NCBI GenBank assembly: GCA_947379975.1
Contig: CANCPF010000031.1
Span: forward strand, 1-19,313
DNA length: 19,313 bases
From: Methylophilaceae bacterium
GTDB lineage: Bacteria; Pseudomonadota; Gammaproteobacteria; Burkholderiales; Methylophilaceae
Reading direction: 5' to 3'
The translations under genes were made by a program, and so were the position numbers. The notes beneath the pieces were generated by a model that ran no database searches, was not told the DNA's origin, and saw only the letters and a list, made by a program, of their open reading frames with translations. Below, one piece after another: positions 5,158 to 13,913 of this stretch. Every line of letters starts with the position of its first letter. Position 1 is the first letter of the stretch.

Positions 5158-7587
5158 GTGCAAAAAATGAAATTAGTAGTAGTCGGTAATGGTATGGCGG
5201 GGATGAGAACTGTCGAGGAATTGTTAAAAATAGCCCCTGACATTTATGATATTACCGTTTTTGGTGATGAGCCCTACCCAAATTACAACCGTATTATGCT
5301 CTCCCCAGTACTGGCAAATGAGCAAACAATAGATGACATTATTTTAAATACGCGTGAATGGTATGCAGAGAAAAATATCCAGCTCTATACCAATGCTCGC
5401 ATTAATAAAATAGACCGTAAAAATAGAATTGTTTATGCAGAAGATGGAGCCAGCGCTGAGTATGACAGACTGTTGATTGCAACTGGCTCTAAGCCATTTA
5501 TGCCACCTATACCAGGTAAAGAGCTTACTGGAGTCATTGGCTATCGGGATATTAAAGACACCAACGAGATGATTGATGCAGCAAAAGTGCATAAACATGC
5601 CGTAGTTATTGGTGGCGGCTTACTCGGTTTAGAGGCTGCGAATGGATTAAGAATCCAAGGAATGGATGTGACAGTCGTGCATAAAAATGAGTGGTTACTT
5701 GAAAAACAACTAGATAAAACCGCAGGGAGAATGCTCCAAAAAAGCTTAGAAGCCAAAGGCCTTAAATTCTTGCTTAACAAAAATACCGAGCAACTTCACA
5801 GCGATGACATGGGTCGAGTTAAAGCAGCAAGCTTCAGTGATGGCTTAGAAATCCCTGCTGATTTAGTTGTGATGGCGGTAGGCATTCGCCCAAACTTTGC
5901 GCTAGCAGAGTCTGCTGGAATTTATTGTAATCGAGGCATTGTGGTTAATGACACCATGCAAACTTATGACCCTAGAGTTTATGCTGTAGGAGAGTGTGTA
6001 GCGCACCGTGGCATCTCATATGGTTTAGTTGCACCACTATTCGAGATGGCAAAAGTGTGTGCGACCCATTTAGGAAATTTTGGGATTGGTTTATATAAAG
6101 GCTCAGTAACCTCTACTAAATTGAAAGTAACTGGCATTGATCTATTTAGTGCAGGAGACTTCTCTGGTGGTGAGGATACAGAGGAAATTGTTTTACACGA
6201 TGCCGTTGGCGGGGTTTACAAAAAACTCGTTATAAAAAATGACAAAATCATTGGTAGCGTGCTTTATGGGGATACCACGGATGGTTCGTGGTATTTTCAA
6301 ATGCTTAGAGATGGCAAGGCTATACATGAGATTCGTGATCACCTCATGTTTGGCCAGGACTCATTAGGTAACACGGGTCATCAGGGTCAAGATAAAGCTG
6401 CAGCCATGACCAATGAAATGGAAGTATGCGGTTGTAATGGCGTATGTAAAGGCGCAATTGTTAAAGCTATTCAAGACCAAGGTTTGTTCACAATTGATGA
6501 CGTTAAAAAACAAACTAAAGCTGGGTCAAGTTGCGGATCATGCGTCGGCTTAGTTGAGCAGATCTTAGCTTCTACCTTAGGTGGGGGCTATGCGCCGCCA
6601 TCTACTAGCAAAGCGATATGTGGTTGCTCAGATAAAAATCATGAAGAAGTTCGCGCAGAAATTCGCACAAATAAATACTTAAACATCCCAGATGCAATGA
6701 AGGGTATGGCTTGGCGGACACCTAATGGATGTGCAACGTGTCGTCCTGCACTTAACTATTATTTACTTTCAACCTGGCCACATGAGGCGGTGGATGATCC
6801 CCAATCACGATTCATTAATGAACGTGTACACGCCAACATCCAAAAAGATGGGACTTATTCAGTTATTCCACGTATGTATGGGGGGGTTACTACACCAAAT
6901 CAGCTTCGAAAAATTGCTGATGTAGCTGATAAGTATGCCGTACCTATGGTGAAAGTGACTGGTGGTCAACGTATCGATTTATTAGGTGTAAAAAAAGAAG
7001 ATCTGGTGGGCATGTGGAAAGATTTAGATATGCCTTCTGGATATGCTTACGCCAAAGGAATTCGTACCGTAAAAACTTGCGTTGGTTCTGAATTCTGCCG
7101 ATTCGGCACACAAAATTCTACGCAAATGGGTATTGATATTGAAAGGGCATTTGACCATATGTGGGCACCACATAAAGTTAAATTTGCAGTATCAGGTTGC
7201 CCACGCAATTGCGCAGAATCTGGCATCAAGGACGTTGGGATCATTGGCGTAGATTCTGGTTGGGAAATATACGTAGGTGGAAATGGTGGCATTAAAACCG
7301 AGGCCGCACAGTTCTTATGCAAGGTAAAAGGCCATGATGATGTGTTGGAATACTCAGGTGCGTTCATCCAAATTTACCGTGAAGAAGCTCGTTATTTAGA
7401 TCGTACCGTGCATTGGATTGAACGCGTTGGTTTGGAGTACGTAAAGCAACGTGTAATAGAAGATGCTGAAGGACGCAAAGCGGCTTATGAACGACTACTC
7501 TTTGCCTTACAAGGTGCTGTAGATCCTTGGGCAGAGCGTGTGCAAAAGCGTGAACTACAAAAAGAGTTCGAAATAATTAGTATCTAA
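5158..7587 (+). CDS. nirB: Assimilatory NAD(P)H-nitrite reductase, large subunit
   Basis: The product is 809 residues. It reduces nitrite to ammonium with six electrons from NAD(P)H. Domains in order: FAD-binding Rossmann fold (VVVGNGMAGMRTVEEL, from residue 7), NAD-binding fold (VIGGGLLGLEAANGL, about 150), and BFD-like [2Fe-2S] segments. The latter contain Cys424, 426, 459 and 462, plus a second Cys set at 488, 490, 525 and 528. The C-terminal sulfite/nitrite-reductase module carries the siroheme/[4Fe-4S] ligands Cys641-X5-Cys647 and Cys681-X3-Cys685 (TCVGSEFC and GCPRNC). The domains are complete. GTG 5158 is favoured over ATG 5167 because GAGGAG is six bases before it. It follows cobA by 15 bp and partners with nirD further down. 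Confidence 0.95.
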   Translation: MQKMKLVVVGNGMAGMRTVEELLKIAPDIYDITVFGDEPYPNYNRIMLSPVLANEQTIDDIILNTREWYAEKNIQLYTNARINKIDRKNRIVYAEDGASAEYDRLLIATGSKPFMPPIPGKELTGVIGYRDIKDTNEMIDAAKVHKHAVVIGGGLLGLEAANGLRIQGMDVTVVHKNEWLLEKQLDKTAGRMLQKSLEAKGLKFLLNKNTEQLHSDDMGRVKAASFSDGLEIPADLVVMAVGIRPNFALAESAGIYCNRGIVVNDTMQTYDPRVYAVGECVAHRGISYGLVAPLFEMAKVCATHLGNFGIGLYKGSVTSTKLKVTGIDLFSAGDFSGGEDTEEIVLHDAVGGVYKKLVIKNDKIIGSVLYGDTTDGSWYFQMLRDGKAIHEIRDHLMFGQDSLGNTGHQGQDKAAAMTNEMEVCGCNGVCKGAIVKAIQDQGLFTIDDVKKQTKAGSSCGSCVGLVEQILASTLGGGYAPPSTSKAICGCSDKNHEEVRAEIRTNKYLNIPDAMKGMAWRTPNGCATCRPALNYYLLSTWPHEAVDDPQSRFINERVHANIQKDGTYSVIPRMYGGVTTPNQLRKIADVADKYAVPMVKVTGGQRIDLLGVKKEDLVGMWKDLDMPSGYAYAKGIRTVKTCVGSEFCRFGTQNSTQMGIDIERAFDHMWAPHKVKFAVSGCPRNCAESGIKDVGIIGVDSGWEIYVGGNGGIKTEAAQFLCKVKGHDDVLEYSGAFIQIYREEARYLDRTVHWIERVGLEYVKQRVIEDAEGRKAAYERLLFALQGAVDPWAERVQKRELQKEFEIISI

Positions 7588-7621
7588 AGATTTTTCAGAT
7601 AAAACAACAAAGGAGTAATTT

Positions 7622-8827
7622 ATGAAAAGTAATTTCTGGCAAGCAGGTCACAAACCCACGCTATTCTCAGCATTCTTATACTTTGACTTAAGTTTTATGG
7701 TTTGGGTTTTACTGGGGCCTTTAGCAGTTCAAATTGCCACTGATTTAGCACTTACAGCCGCGCAAAAAGGACTCATGGTAGCAACTCCAGTATTAGCCGG
7801 GGCATTGTTACGTATCGTCATGGGTGTTTTAGTCGATCAGATTAAACCGAAGATGGCAGGCTTGATTGGCCAAGTTATCGTCATATTAAGCTTGCTCGCT
7901 GCTTGGGTGCACGGCATACAGACATTTCAGCAAGCCTTACTCTTGGGCATGGGCTTAGGTTTTGCCGGTGCCGCATTTGCGGTGGCGCTGCCATTAGCTT
8001 CACGTTGGTATCCGCCAGAGCATCAAGGTACCGCACTTGGCATTGCAGGTGCGGGTAATTCAGGGACGGTATTTGCCGCCCTGTTTGCGCCTAGTTTAGC
8101 TGTTGCATATGGTTGGAATAATGTATTTGGTTTAGCCTTAATTCCATTAGGAATTGCCTTAGCTGTATATATTATTTTTGCAAAAGATAGTCCAGAAACT
8201 CCACCAGCTAAGTCGCTCAGTCAATACCTAGTAATCTTAAAGGACAAAGATGCTTGGTGGTTTATGTTTTTTTATAGCGTCACTTTTGGTGGATTTGTGG
8301 GTCTAGCATCTTCTCTCACAATTTACTTTAATGACTTGTATAGCCTTGGCGCAGTTAAGGCTGGTTACTGTACGGCAGCTTGTGTATTTGCAGGCTCTTT
8401 AGTTAGACCGATTGGTGGGATGATTGCAGACCGCATTGGTGGCATACGCACATTACTCACGATGTACAGTTTAGCCGCCGTATTATTATTTATAATGAGT
8501 TTTGGACAACCTACTTACCAATTAGCATTAGCAATTATCATTCCAGTAATGGCCATATTAGGCATGGGCAATGGCGCAGTATTCCAATTGGTACCACAGC
8601 GCTTTCGTAAGGAGATTGGTGTCATGACAGGATTGGTTGGTATGGCTGGCGGCGTTGGAGGCTTCTATCTAGCGGCAAGTCTCGGCTATTTCAAACAGAC
8701 TTCTGGTAGCTATCAAACTGGTTTGTTAATTTTCGCGGGGTTAGCCGTACTAGCAATGATAGGTTTGGCGGGCGTTAAAACTAGATGGCGCACAACATGG
8801 GGCACTGCCACTTCGGCCAAAGTTTAA
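7622..8827 (+). CDS. NarK/NasA-type nitrate (nitrite) transporter, MFS
   Basis: The product is 401 residues with about 12 hydrophobic segments, a nitrate-nitrite-porter member of the major facilitator superfamily in the inner membrane. It has both nitrate signature regions: GAGNSGT (143-149), with LPLASRWYPPEHQGTALGI just before it, and GMGNGAVFQLVPQRF (314-328). An Arg in the second helix (Arg64, ALLRIVMG) and another in SLVRPIGGM correspond to the substrate-coordinating pair of NarK proteins. AAGGAG precedes the ATG. Its location between nirB and nirD indicates uptake for assimilation. Direction and nitrate-versus-nitrite preference cannot be decided from sequence. The gene ends one base before the next start codon, so translational coupling is likely. 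Confidence 0.92.
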   Translation: MKSNFWQAGHKPTLFSAFLYFDLSFMVWVLLGPLAVQIATDLALTAAQKGLMVATPVLAGALLRIVMGVLVDQIKPKMAGLIGQVIVILSLLAAWVHGIQTFQQALLLGMGLGFAGAAFAVALPLASRWYPPEHQGTALGIAGAGNSGTVFAALFAPSLAVAYGWNNVFGLALIPLGIALAVYIIFAKDSPETPPAKSLSQYLVILKDKDAWWFMFFYSVTFGGFVGLASSLTIYFNDLYSLGAVKAGYCTAACVFAGSLVRPIGGMIADRIGGIRTLLTMYSLAAVLLFIMSFGQPTYQLALAIIIPVMAILGMGNGAVFQLVPQRFRKEIGVMTGLVGMAGGVGGFYLAASLGYFKQTSGSYQTGLLIFAGLAVLAMIGLAGVKTRWRTTWGTATSAKV

Positions 8828-8828
8828 A

Positions 8829-10523
8829 ATGTCACTTCAATTTACCATCGGCCAGGCAAGTCTAACAGGGCCACGCACACGCAATGAAGACTACATTGGC
8901 GTTGTTACACCTGTGCAGGAGCAACTTAGCGTTAAAGGTGCCATGGTTGCTGTAGCTGATGGTGTTAGTGGCAATGCAGGTGGTGGCGAAGCTTCTGAAA
9001 TGACCATACGCTCCGTGACCTCCGACTATTATGCAACGCCAGACACATGGGAGCCACTAGCCTCATTAGACAAAGTGCTCACAGCTGCTAACCGCTGGCT
9101 GATTGCGCAGGCCAATGCTAATCGAGATATGGCTGGTATGGCCACAACTTTGTCTTTATTGGTAGTTCGAGGGCAGCGTTATTATTTGGCACATGTAGGT
9201 GATACACGTGTCTATTTATTGCGTGATGGTCAACTGAAACAACTGACCACTGACCATGTCTGGGATAGGCCAGACATGCGCCATGTATTAAAAAGAGCTG
9301 TTGGCTTAGATCAACACTTGGCAGTAGATTTCGGAGAAGGTCAGCTCCAGGTCGGCGATGTTTTTGTTCTAATGAGCGATGGTGTTTGGGACGTGTTGGG
9401 TGACAAAAACATTCATCATATGATGGGGCTTTATGATAGCCCGCAATTGATTTGTGAGCACCTCACTAGAACTGCAATAGAAAAAGGTAGCGCCGATAAT
9501 AGCACTGCCGTTGTAATTAAAATCAACCAACTGGGTGAGGATACTCTCACTGAGCTACTTGCGGGCGGCAAGCACTTAAGCTTACCTAAGAAGCTAGATA
9601 TTGGTGAAATCATTGATGAATTTGAAGTTATAGATCTCTTGCATGAGTCTCGTGCTAGCTTGTTATACAAGGTCCGCAACATCAAAACAAAACAACTGTT
9701 TGTGCTTAAAACATTACAGCCTCTCCTGACCGATGATGTCGAGAGTTGTCATGGATTATTGAACGAAGAGTGGTTAGCGAAAAGGGTCGTTTCGCAATTC
9801 TTACCGCAAGTCTTTCCGGTATCAGTTGAAAAACGTAGCAAACTTTATTTTGTTATGAGTTGGCATGAAGGCGCAACGCTACAACAACGCCTAGATAGCG
9901 GTCATCACTTTACTGTAGCTGGCACAGCAAAAATTGGTTTAGATTTAATGCGTGGTATCGGTGCATTACATAGACTTAACATTGTGCATCGTGACATCAA
10001 GCCAGCCAATATACATTTGTCGAGTGATCAGCGACTTCGTATATTAGACTTGGGCATAGCGGTTACTAGCGCGGCTCCGAACATTGAGATATTGCAGAAT
10101 CCAGGTACTCCAAGTTTCATGGCACCAGAGCTATTTAACGGTCAATCAGCTACATTTCAAAGTGATATTTATGCTGCTGGTGTTACTCTTTATCACTTAC
10201 TTACACGTAAATACCCGCATGGAGAGATTGAGCCTTTTCAGCACCCTAAATTCGGTCAGCCCGTATCTCCGACTAGGTATCGTCCAGACATTCCATTTTG
10301 GCTAGAAAATATCATCCTTAAAGCTATAGCGCACGATGAAGAGCTAAGGTTTGAAACTGCAGAAGAAATGTTGTTAGCGCTTGAGCATGGAGAGTTAAAA
10401 CCAATCTTAGCGCCTGCACGTACACCATTAATTGCGCGCGCTCGATTTATAAAATGGCAATGGATTGCTATCTTTTCGTTTATCTTGAATTTTTTATTAA
10501 TTTATTTATTGGTTGTTTCGTGA
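8829..10523 (+). CDS. PP2C-type phosphatase / Ser-Thr protein kinase fusion with C-terminal membrane anchor
   Basis: The product is 564 residues in three parts. Residues 1 to about 235 form a PPM/PP2C phosphatase with its metal and catalytic motifs: RTRNEDY (16-22), VADGVSG (Asp44), GMATTL, LAHVGDTRVYL, LMSDGVWD (Asp184) and ADNSTA (Asp223). Residues about 262-520 form a Hanks-type kinase with VLK Lys294, HRDIKPAN (Asp389, Asn394), DLG (407-409, in place of DFG), GTPSFMAPE and SDIYAAGVTLY. The glycine-rich loop is degenerate (LLHESRASLLYKV). Residues 543-563 form one membrane helix, leaving both enzymes cytoplasmic. Similar fusions sit in nas clusters of other proteobacteria, including the Pseudomonas nasA-nirB region. 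The substrate is unknown; a neighbouring transporter or reductase is a reasonable guess. Confidence 0.9.
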   Translation: MSLQFTIGQASLTGPRTRNEDYIGVVTPVQEQLSVKGAMVAVADGVSGNAGGGEASEMTIRSVTSDYYATPDTWEPLASLDKVLTAANRWLIAQANANRDMAGMATTLSLLVVRGQRYYLAHVGDTRVYLLRDGQLKQLTTDHVWDRPDMRHVLKRAVGLDQHLAVDFGEGQLQVGDVFVLMSDGVWDVLGDKNIHHMMGLYDSPQLICEHLTRTAIEKGSADNSTAVVIKINQLGEDTLTELLAGGKHLSLPKKLDIGEIIDEFEVIDLLHESRASLLYKVRNIKTKQLFVLKTLQPLLTDDVESCHGLLNEEWLAKRVVSQFLPQVFPVSVEKRSKLYFVMSWHEGATLQQRLDSGHHFTVAGTAKIGLDLMRGIGALHRLNIVHRDIKPANIHLSSDQRLRILDLGIAVTSAAPNIEILQNPGTPSFMAPELFNGQSATFQSDIYAAGVTLYHLLTRKYPHGEIEPFQHPKFGQPVSPTRYRPDIPFWLENIILKAIAHDEELRFETAEEMLLALEHGELKPILAPARTPLIARARFIKWQWIAIFSFILNFLLIYLLVVS

Positions 10524-10545
10524 GATTTTGTTAAAGGTTGAAATT

Positions 10546-10878
10546 ATGAGTAATTGGGTAAAAGTGGCGCCACTTGAAGACATTCAAAGACTGGGAGCAC
10601 GCGTTGTGCGCACACTAGATAGCGAAGGTAAAGCTGTGGAGATTGGAGTATTTCGATTGGAAGATGATCGTATCTTTGCCATTAATAATAGTTGTCCACA
10701 TAAGGGTGGCCCATTGTCTGAGGGAATCGTTTATGGCGATAAAATTGCTTGTCCAATGCATAGCTGGAAAATTAGTTTAGTTGATGGGAAAGCTGAAGAG
10801 CCGGATGTCGGGCAAACCGCGTGCTTTAAAACCAAAGTAGAATCTGGCATTGTGTATCTAGAATTGAAAGATAAATAA
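10546..10878 (+). CDS. nirD: Nitrite reductase small subunit, Rieske-type
   Basis: The product is 110 residues, the usual NirD size. It carries a complete Rieske [2Fe-2S] ligand set: Cys50-Pro-His52 and Cys69-Pro-Met-His72 (SCPHKGGPLSEG and ACPMHSWKI). Some NirD proteins have lost these ligands, so this one should be redox active. It works with NirB in nitrite reduction. ATG 10546 was chosen because AAAGG lies about eight bases upstream and the conserved region MSNWVKVAPLEDI starts there; the in-frame ATG-like start at 10513 would overlap the kinase gene. Its position two bases before the nitrate reductase gene, and far from nirB, suggests it also feeds electrons to that enzyme. Confidence 0.93.
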   Translation: MSNWVKVAPLEDIQRLGARVVRTLDSEGKAVEIGVFRLEDDRIFAINNSCPHKGGPLSEGIVYGDKIACPMHSWKISLVDGKAEEPDVGQTACFKTKVESGIVYLELKDK

Positions 10879-10880
10879 GC

Positions 10881-13610
10881 TTGATTAAACAAACAAAAAG
10901 TACATGCTGTTACTGTGGCGTTGGCTGCGGCGTCATTATATCCAGTGAGAACAACCGGATTGTAGACGTTAAAGGCGACCCTAATCACCCAGCCAACTTT
11001 GGTCGACTATGCACTAAAGGCTCCACATTACATCTGACGGCTAAACTTGATAACCGATTACTCTACCCTGAGTTGCGAAGAAGTAAACATACCGCAAGAG
11101 TTCGAGCTACATGGGATGAATCTCTTGATCTTATCGTTGAAAAATTCGCCACAACCATAGAAACTCATGGCCCAGATTCCGTAGCTTTTTATATTTCAGG
11201 TCAATTGCTTACCGAAGACTACTATGTATTTAACAAGTTGGCTAAAGGCTTGATTGGCACGAATAATGTAGATACAAATTCACGCTTGTGTATGAGTTCA
11301 GCTGTGACAGGATACAAATCGACGTTAGGCGCTGATGCCCCACCCGCATGTTATGAGGATATTGACCATACTGATTGCTTGTTTATTGCTGGCTCCAATA
11401 CCGCATTCGCTCATCCTATTATCTATCGCCGTATTGAAGATGCTAAAGCCAACAACCCGAATCTAAAGATTATTGTAGTTGATCCTAGGCGCACTGACAC
11501 AGCTCAGGCAGCGGACCTCCATCTAGCCATATTGCCAGGCACTGACGTTGCCTTATTTAATGGCATGCTACATGTAATGTTGTGGGAAGGTTTGTTGGAT
11601 ATGGATTACATCCGTGAACATACTCATGGGTTCGATGCTTTAAAAGATACGGTACGTGAATACACACCAAAAATGGTTTCTGACATTTGTGGCATAAAAG
11701 AAGCGGACCTCATTACTGCTGCCAAATGGTTTGGAAAAGGCCCAAGTCTCTCCATGTACTGTATGGGCTTAAATCAATCTATTCATGGCACTGACAAAAA
11801 TGCAGCTCTCATTAATCTGCACTTAGCTACTGGGCAAATCGGTAAGAAAGGTGCAGGACCATTCTCTTTAACAGGTCAACCTAATGCTATGGGTGGGCGT
11901 GAGGTTGGTGGTATGGCCAACTTATTGTCAGGTCACCGCGATTTAGCAAACGCGGAACATCGCGATGAGATAGCTAAACTTTGGGGAGTTGCAAGTGTGC
12001 CAGAAGCAGTTGGAAAAACTGCGATTGAAATGTTCGACGCGGTCAAAGACGGAAGCATTAAAGCTATTTGGATTGCATGCACAAATCCGGCACACTCTAT
12101 GCCAGATTTAAACAACGTGATTGTTGCCTTAAATACTGCTGAATTTGTTGTCGTACAAGATGCATATAACCATACAGACACCAATCAATACGCAGATGTA
12201 TTGTTACCAGCCAGCACTTGGGGTGAAAAAGAAGGTACTGTTACCAATTCTGAGCGACGAATTACACGAGTAAACCCTGCAGTACCTGCACCAGGGGAAG
12301 CTAAGCATGACTGGCAGATTATGGTGGAGTTTGCACAGCGCTTAGAGAGAAGATTAGGAAAAGACCGCACATTATTTCCATACACAAATACTGAACAAAT
12401 TTTTAATGAACATCGTGAAACTACTCGTGGTCGTGACTTGGATATTACTGGATTAAGTTATAAATTACTTAGCGATCAAGGCCCCCAACAATGGCCGTTT
12501 CTGACTAATGACACTTCTGGAAAAGCTCGCCTGTATACAGATGGTATTTTTGCCAAGCCTGACGGAAGAGCACAGTTTGTGAATGCTCATTATCAAGGAA
12601 CAGCTGATAAAACTGATTCGCGGCATCCTTTGCATTTGCTCACAGGTCGTTTGCGTGACCAATGGCACGGTATGAGCCGCACCGGAACAGTTGCCCAATT
12701 ATTTAACCATTCAGAAGAGCCTGTGATCCTCATTAACGCTGACGATATGACGCGTCGCTTAATTAAAGATGGTGATATTGTCAAAGTCAGCAACCGACGC
12801 GGCAGCTTAGTACTGACAGCAAAATCTTCTGATGAAGTGCAACCATCACAAACTTTTATAGCCATGCATTGGGGTAGTCAATTCATGCATGGTTTGGGTG
12901 TAAATGCACTAATGCCCCCATCGTTTGATAAGTTGTCTAAACAACCAGAACTTAAACATACCGCCGTTAAACTGGAAAAGTTAGATCTGCCATGGCGAAT
13001 GACAGTAATGCGCACGATTCAAGATTTAAATATGTTGCAAGAAGTACGTAAATTACTCGCCAACTTCCAATATGCCAGTTGCGGCTTATTCGGCCGAGAT
13101 AGCGAACAAAATGCAGGCATGCTTATTCTCAGAGCAGCCCATACTGGAGCCCCTGACAGTTTATTGATTGCTGAGATAGATTTGATACTTGGCATGACTG
13201 ATGACATGCCATTACTTAATTACAATGATGCCAAACGTGGTGTAAGCAAAAGAATTTTAGTTGAGAGTAACCGTAATACCAACAATCCGGAAGTAACAGG
13301 GGTGCGTTTGGTAGGTGAAACGTTGGCAGCAGACTGGCTGAAAGATGTCATGTCCTCAGGAGCATTCACTACAGAGCTGCGCCGCTGGGCATTAGCTCCC
13401 CTAAGTACACCTCCTGCAGGGAACCGGAGCCGAGGTAGAATTATATGCAATTGTTTGGATATTGCTGAAAATGACATTATTGACACCATACAATTAGGTG
13501 CAGATTTAATTACCTTACAAAACAAATTGAAATGTGGTACGGAATGCGGTTCTTGCGTTCCAGAACTCAAGCGCTTAGTACGCATTCATGAGATAAAACA
13601 TGTAGTGTGA
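10881..13610 (+). CDS. nasC: Assimilatory nitrate reductase, molybdenum catalytic subunit
   Basis: The product is 909 residues. It reduces nitrate to nitrite in the cytoplasm. The N-terminal [4Fe-4S] domain has Cys9, Cys12, Cys16 and Cys44, the last followed by Thr-Lys-Gly (GRLCTKG). The Mo-bis-MGD domains follow, with the probable Mo ligand Cys137 in NSRLCMSSAV, and the dinucleotide-binding domain contains LTGRLRDQWHGMSRTG. A C-terminal BFD-like [2Fe-2S] module has Cys856, Cys858, Cys889 and Cys892, plus Cys885. There is no Tat signal. The start is TTG 10881, since a stop lies just upstream and no ATG precedes the first cluster Cys. With no strong ribosome site, translation probably couples to nirD two bases before. 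This enzyme is called nasA or nasC depending on the organism. Confidence 0.93.
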   Translation: MIKQTKSTCCYCGVGCGVIISSENNRIVDVKGDPNHPANFGRLCTKGSTLHLTAKLDNRLLYPELRRSKHTARVRATWDESLDLIVEKFATTIETHGPDSVAFYISGQLLTEDYYVFNKLAKGLIGTNNVDTNSRLCMSSAVTGYKSTLGADAPPACYEDIDHTDCLFIAGSNTAFAHPIIYRRIEDAKANNPNLKIIVVDPRRTDTAQAADLHLAILPGTDVALFNGMLHVMLWEGLLDMDYIREHTHGFDALKDTVREYTPKMVSDICGIKEADLITAAKWFGKGPSLSMYCMGLNQSIHGTDKNAALINLHLATGQIGKKGAGPFSLTGQPNAMGGREVGGMANLLSGHRDLANAEHRDEIAKLWGVASVPEAVGKTAIEMFDAVKDGSIKAIWIACTNPAHSMPDLNNVIVALNTAEFVVVQDAYNHTDTNQYADVLLPASTWGEKEGTVTNSERRITRVNPAVPAPGEAKHDWQIMVEFAQRLERRLGKDRTLFPYTNTEQIFNEHRETTRGRDLDITGLSYKLLSDQGPQQWPFLTNDTSGKARLYTDGIFAKPDGRAQFVNAHYQGTADKTDSRHPLHLLTGRLRDQWHGMSRTGTVAQLFNHSEEPVILINADDMTRRLIKDGDIVKVSNRRGSLVLTAKSSDEVQPSQTFIAMHWGSQFMHGLGVNALMPPSFDKLSKQPELKHTAVKLEKLDLPWRMTVMRTIQDLNMLQEVRKLLANFQYASCGLFGRDSEQNAGMLILRAAHTGAPDSLLIAEIDLILGMTDDMPLLNYNDAKRGVSKRILVESNRNTNNPEVTGVRLVGETLAADWLKDVMSSGAFTTELRRWALAPLSTPPAGNRSRGRIICNCLDIAENDIIDTIQLGADLITLQNKLKCGTECGSCVPELKRLVRIHEIKHVV

Positions 13611-13626
13611 ATTAGTTTTTGCAAAT

Positions 13627-13650
13627 GACCGCTTCTGGCCCAAAGCAGTC
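13627..13650. repeat. Intergenic hairpin repeat, copy 2
   Basis: GACCGCTT (13627-13634) pairs with AAGCAGTC (13643-13650), with one C-A mismatch at the same place as in the copy at 816-851. The loop CTGGCCCA is shared in type. The second base pair is A-T here and T-A in the other copy, so pairing is preserved by a double change. It lies between the convergent nitrate reductase and DUF2892 genes. Confidence 0.55.
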
Positions 13651-13672
13651 GCTCACTGCGACGACTTTATTT
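13648..13672 (+). terminator. Weak candidate terminator of the nas operon
   Basis: GTCGC (13648-13652) pairs perfectly with GCGAC (13658-13662) around TCACT, followed by GACTTTATTT. The stem is short and the T-tract interrupted. It overlaps the repeat hairpin at 13627-13650. No better terminator is visible after the nitrate reductase gene. Confidence 0.3.
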
Positions 13673-13852
13673 CTTACAAGTGTTAATTCCAAGTATTGGA
13701 TATGCTGGGCACCAGCCAATAAGTCCTGTACTTAAAGGTAGAATTCCAATAAAAGCCCATACAGGGCCATTAAAGATGCCAGCCCAAGATAACAGTGCCA
13801 AGCCAGCAACAATTCTAATGATGCGATCTATACCACCACTATTTGATTTCAT
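13667..13852 (-). CDS. Small DUF2892-family inner-membrane protein
   Basis: The product is 61 residues: a short N-terminus NSGGIDRIIRIVAG, then two hydrophobic helices (about 14-29 and 31-46), ending GWCPAYPILGINTCKK. The NxGxxDRxxR start and the CPAY...LGINTC ending with its two Cys are characteristic of the DUF2892 family, also found as the membrane part of YgaP rhodanese proteins. Function is not established. AAGGAG sits eight bases before the ATG. It follows the Dnr-type regulator gene by 61 bp on the same strand with no terminator visible between them. It may therefore be co-transcribed and respond to the same nitrosative signals. Confidence 0.85.
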   Translation of the reverse strand: MKSNSGGIDRIIRIVAGLALLSWAGIFNGPVWAFIGILPLSTGLIGWCPAYPILGINTCKK

Positions 13853-13913
13853 CGTTATAGCTCCTTAAACGTAAATTTTTTAAACATTGTTGGTTTCTGC
13901 AAAAATCTATTCG

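Noticed and set aside
7047..7367. Antisense reading frame of 106 codons inside nirB
   Set aside because: It is opposite the conserved siroheme region of nirB, lacks recognisable domains and has no ribosome site; it is a shadow frame.
13220..13585. Antisense reading frame of 121 codons in the nitrate reductase gene
   Set aside because: It overlaps the conserved C-terminal [2Fe-2S] module on the other strand and its product looks random.
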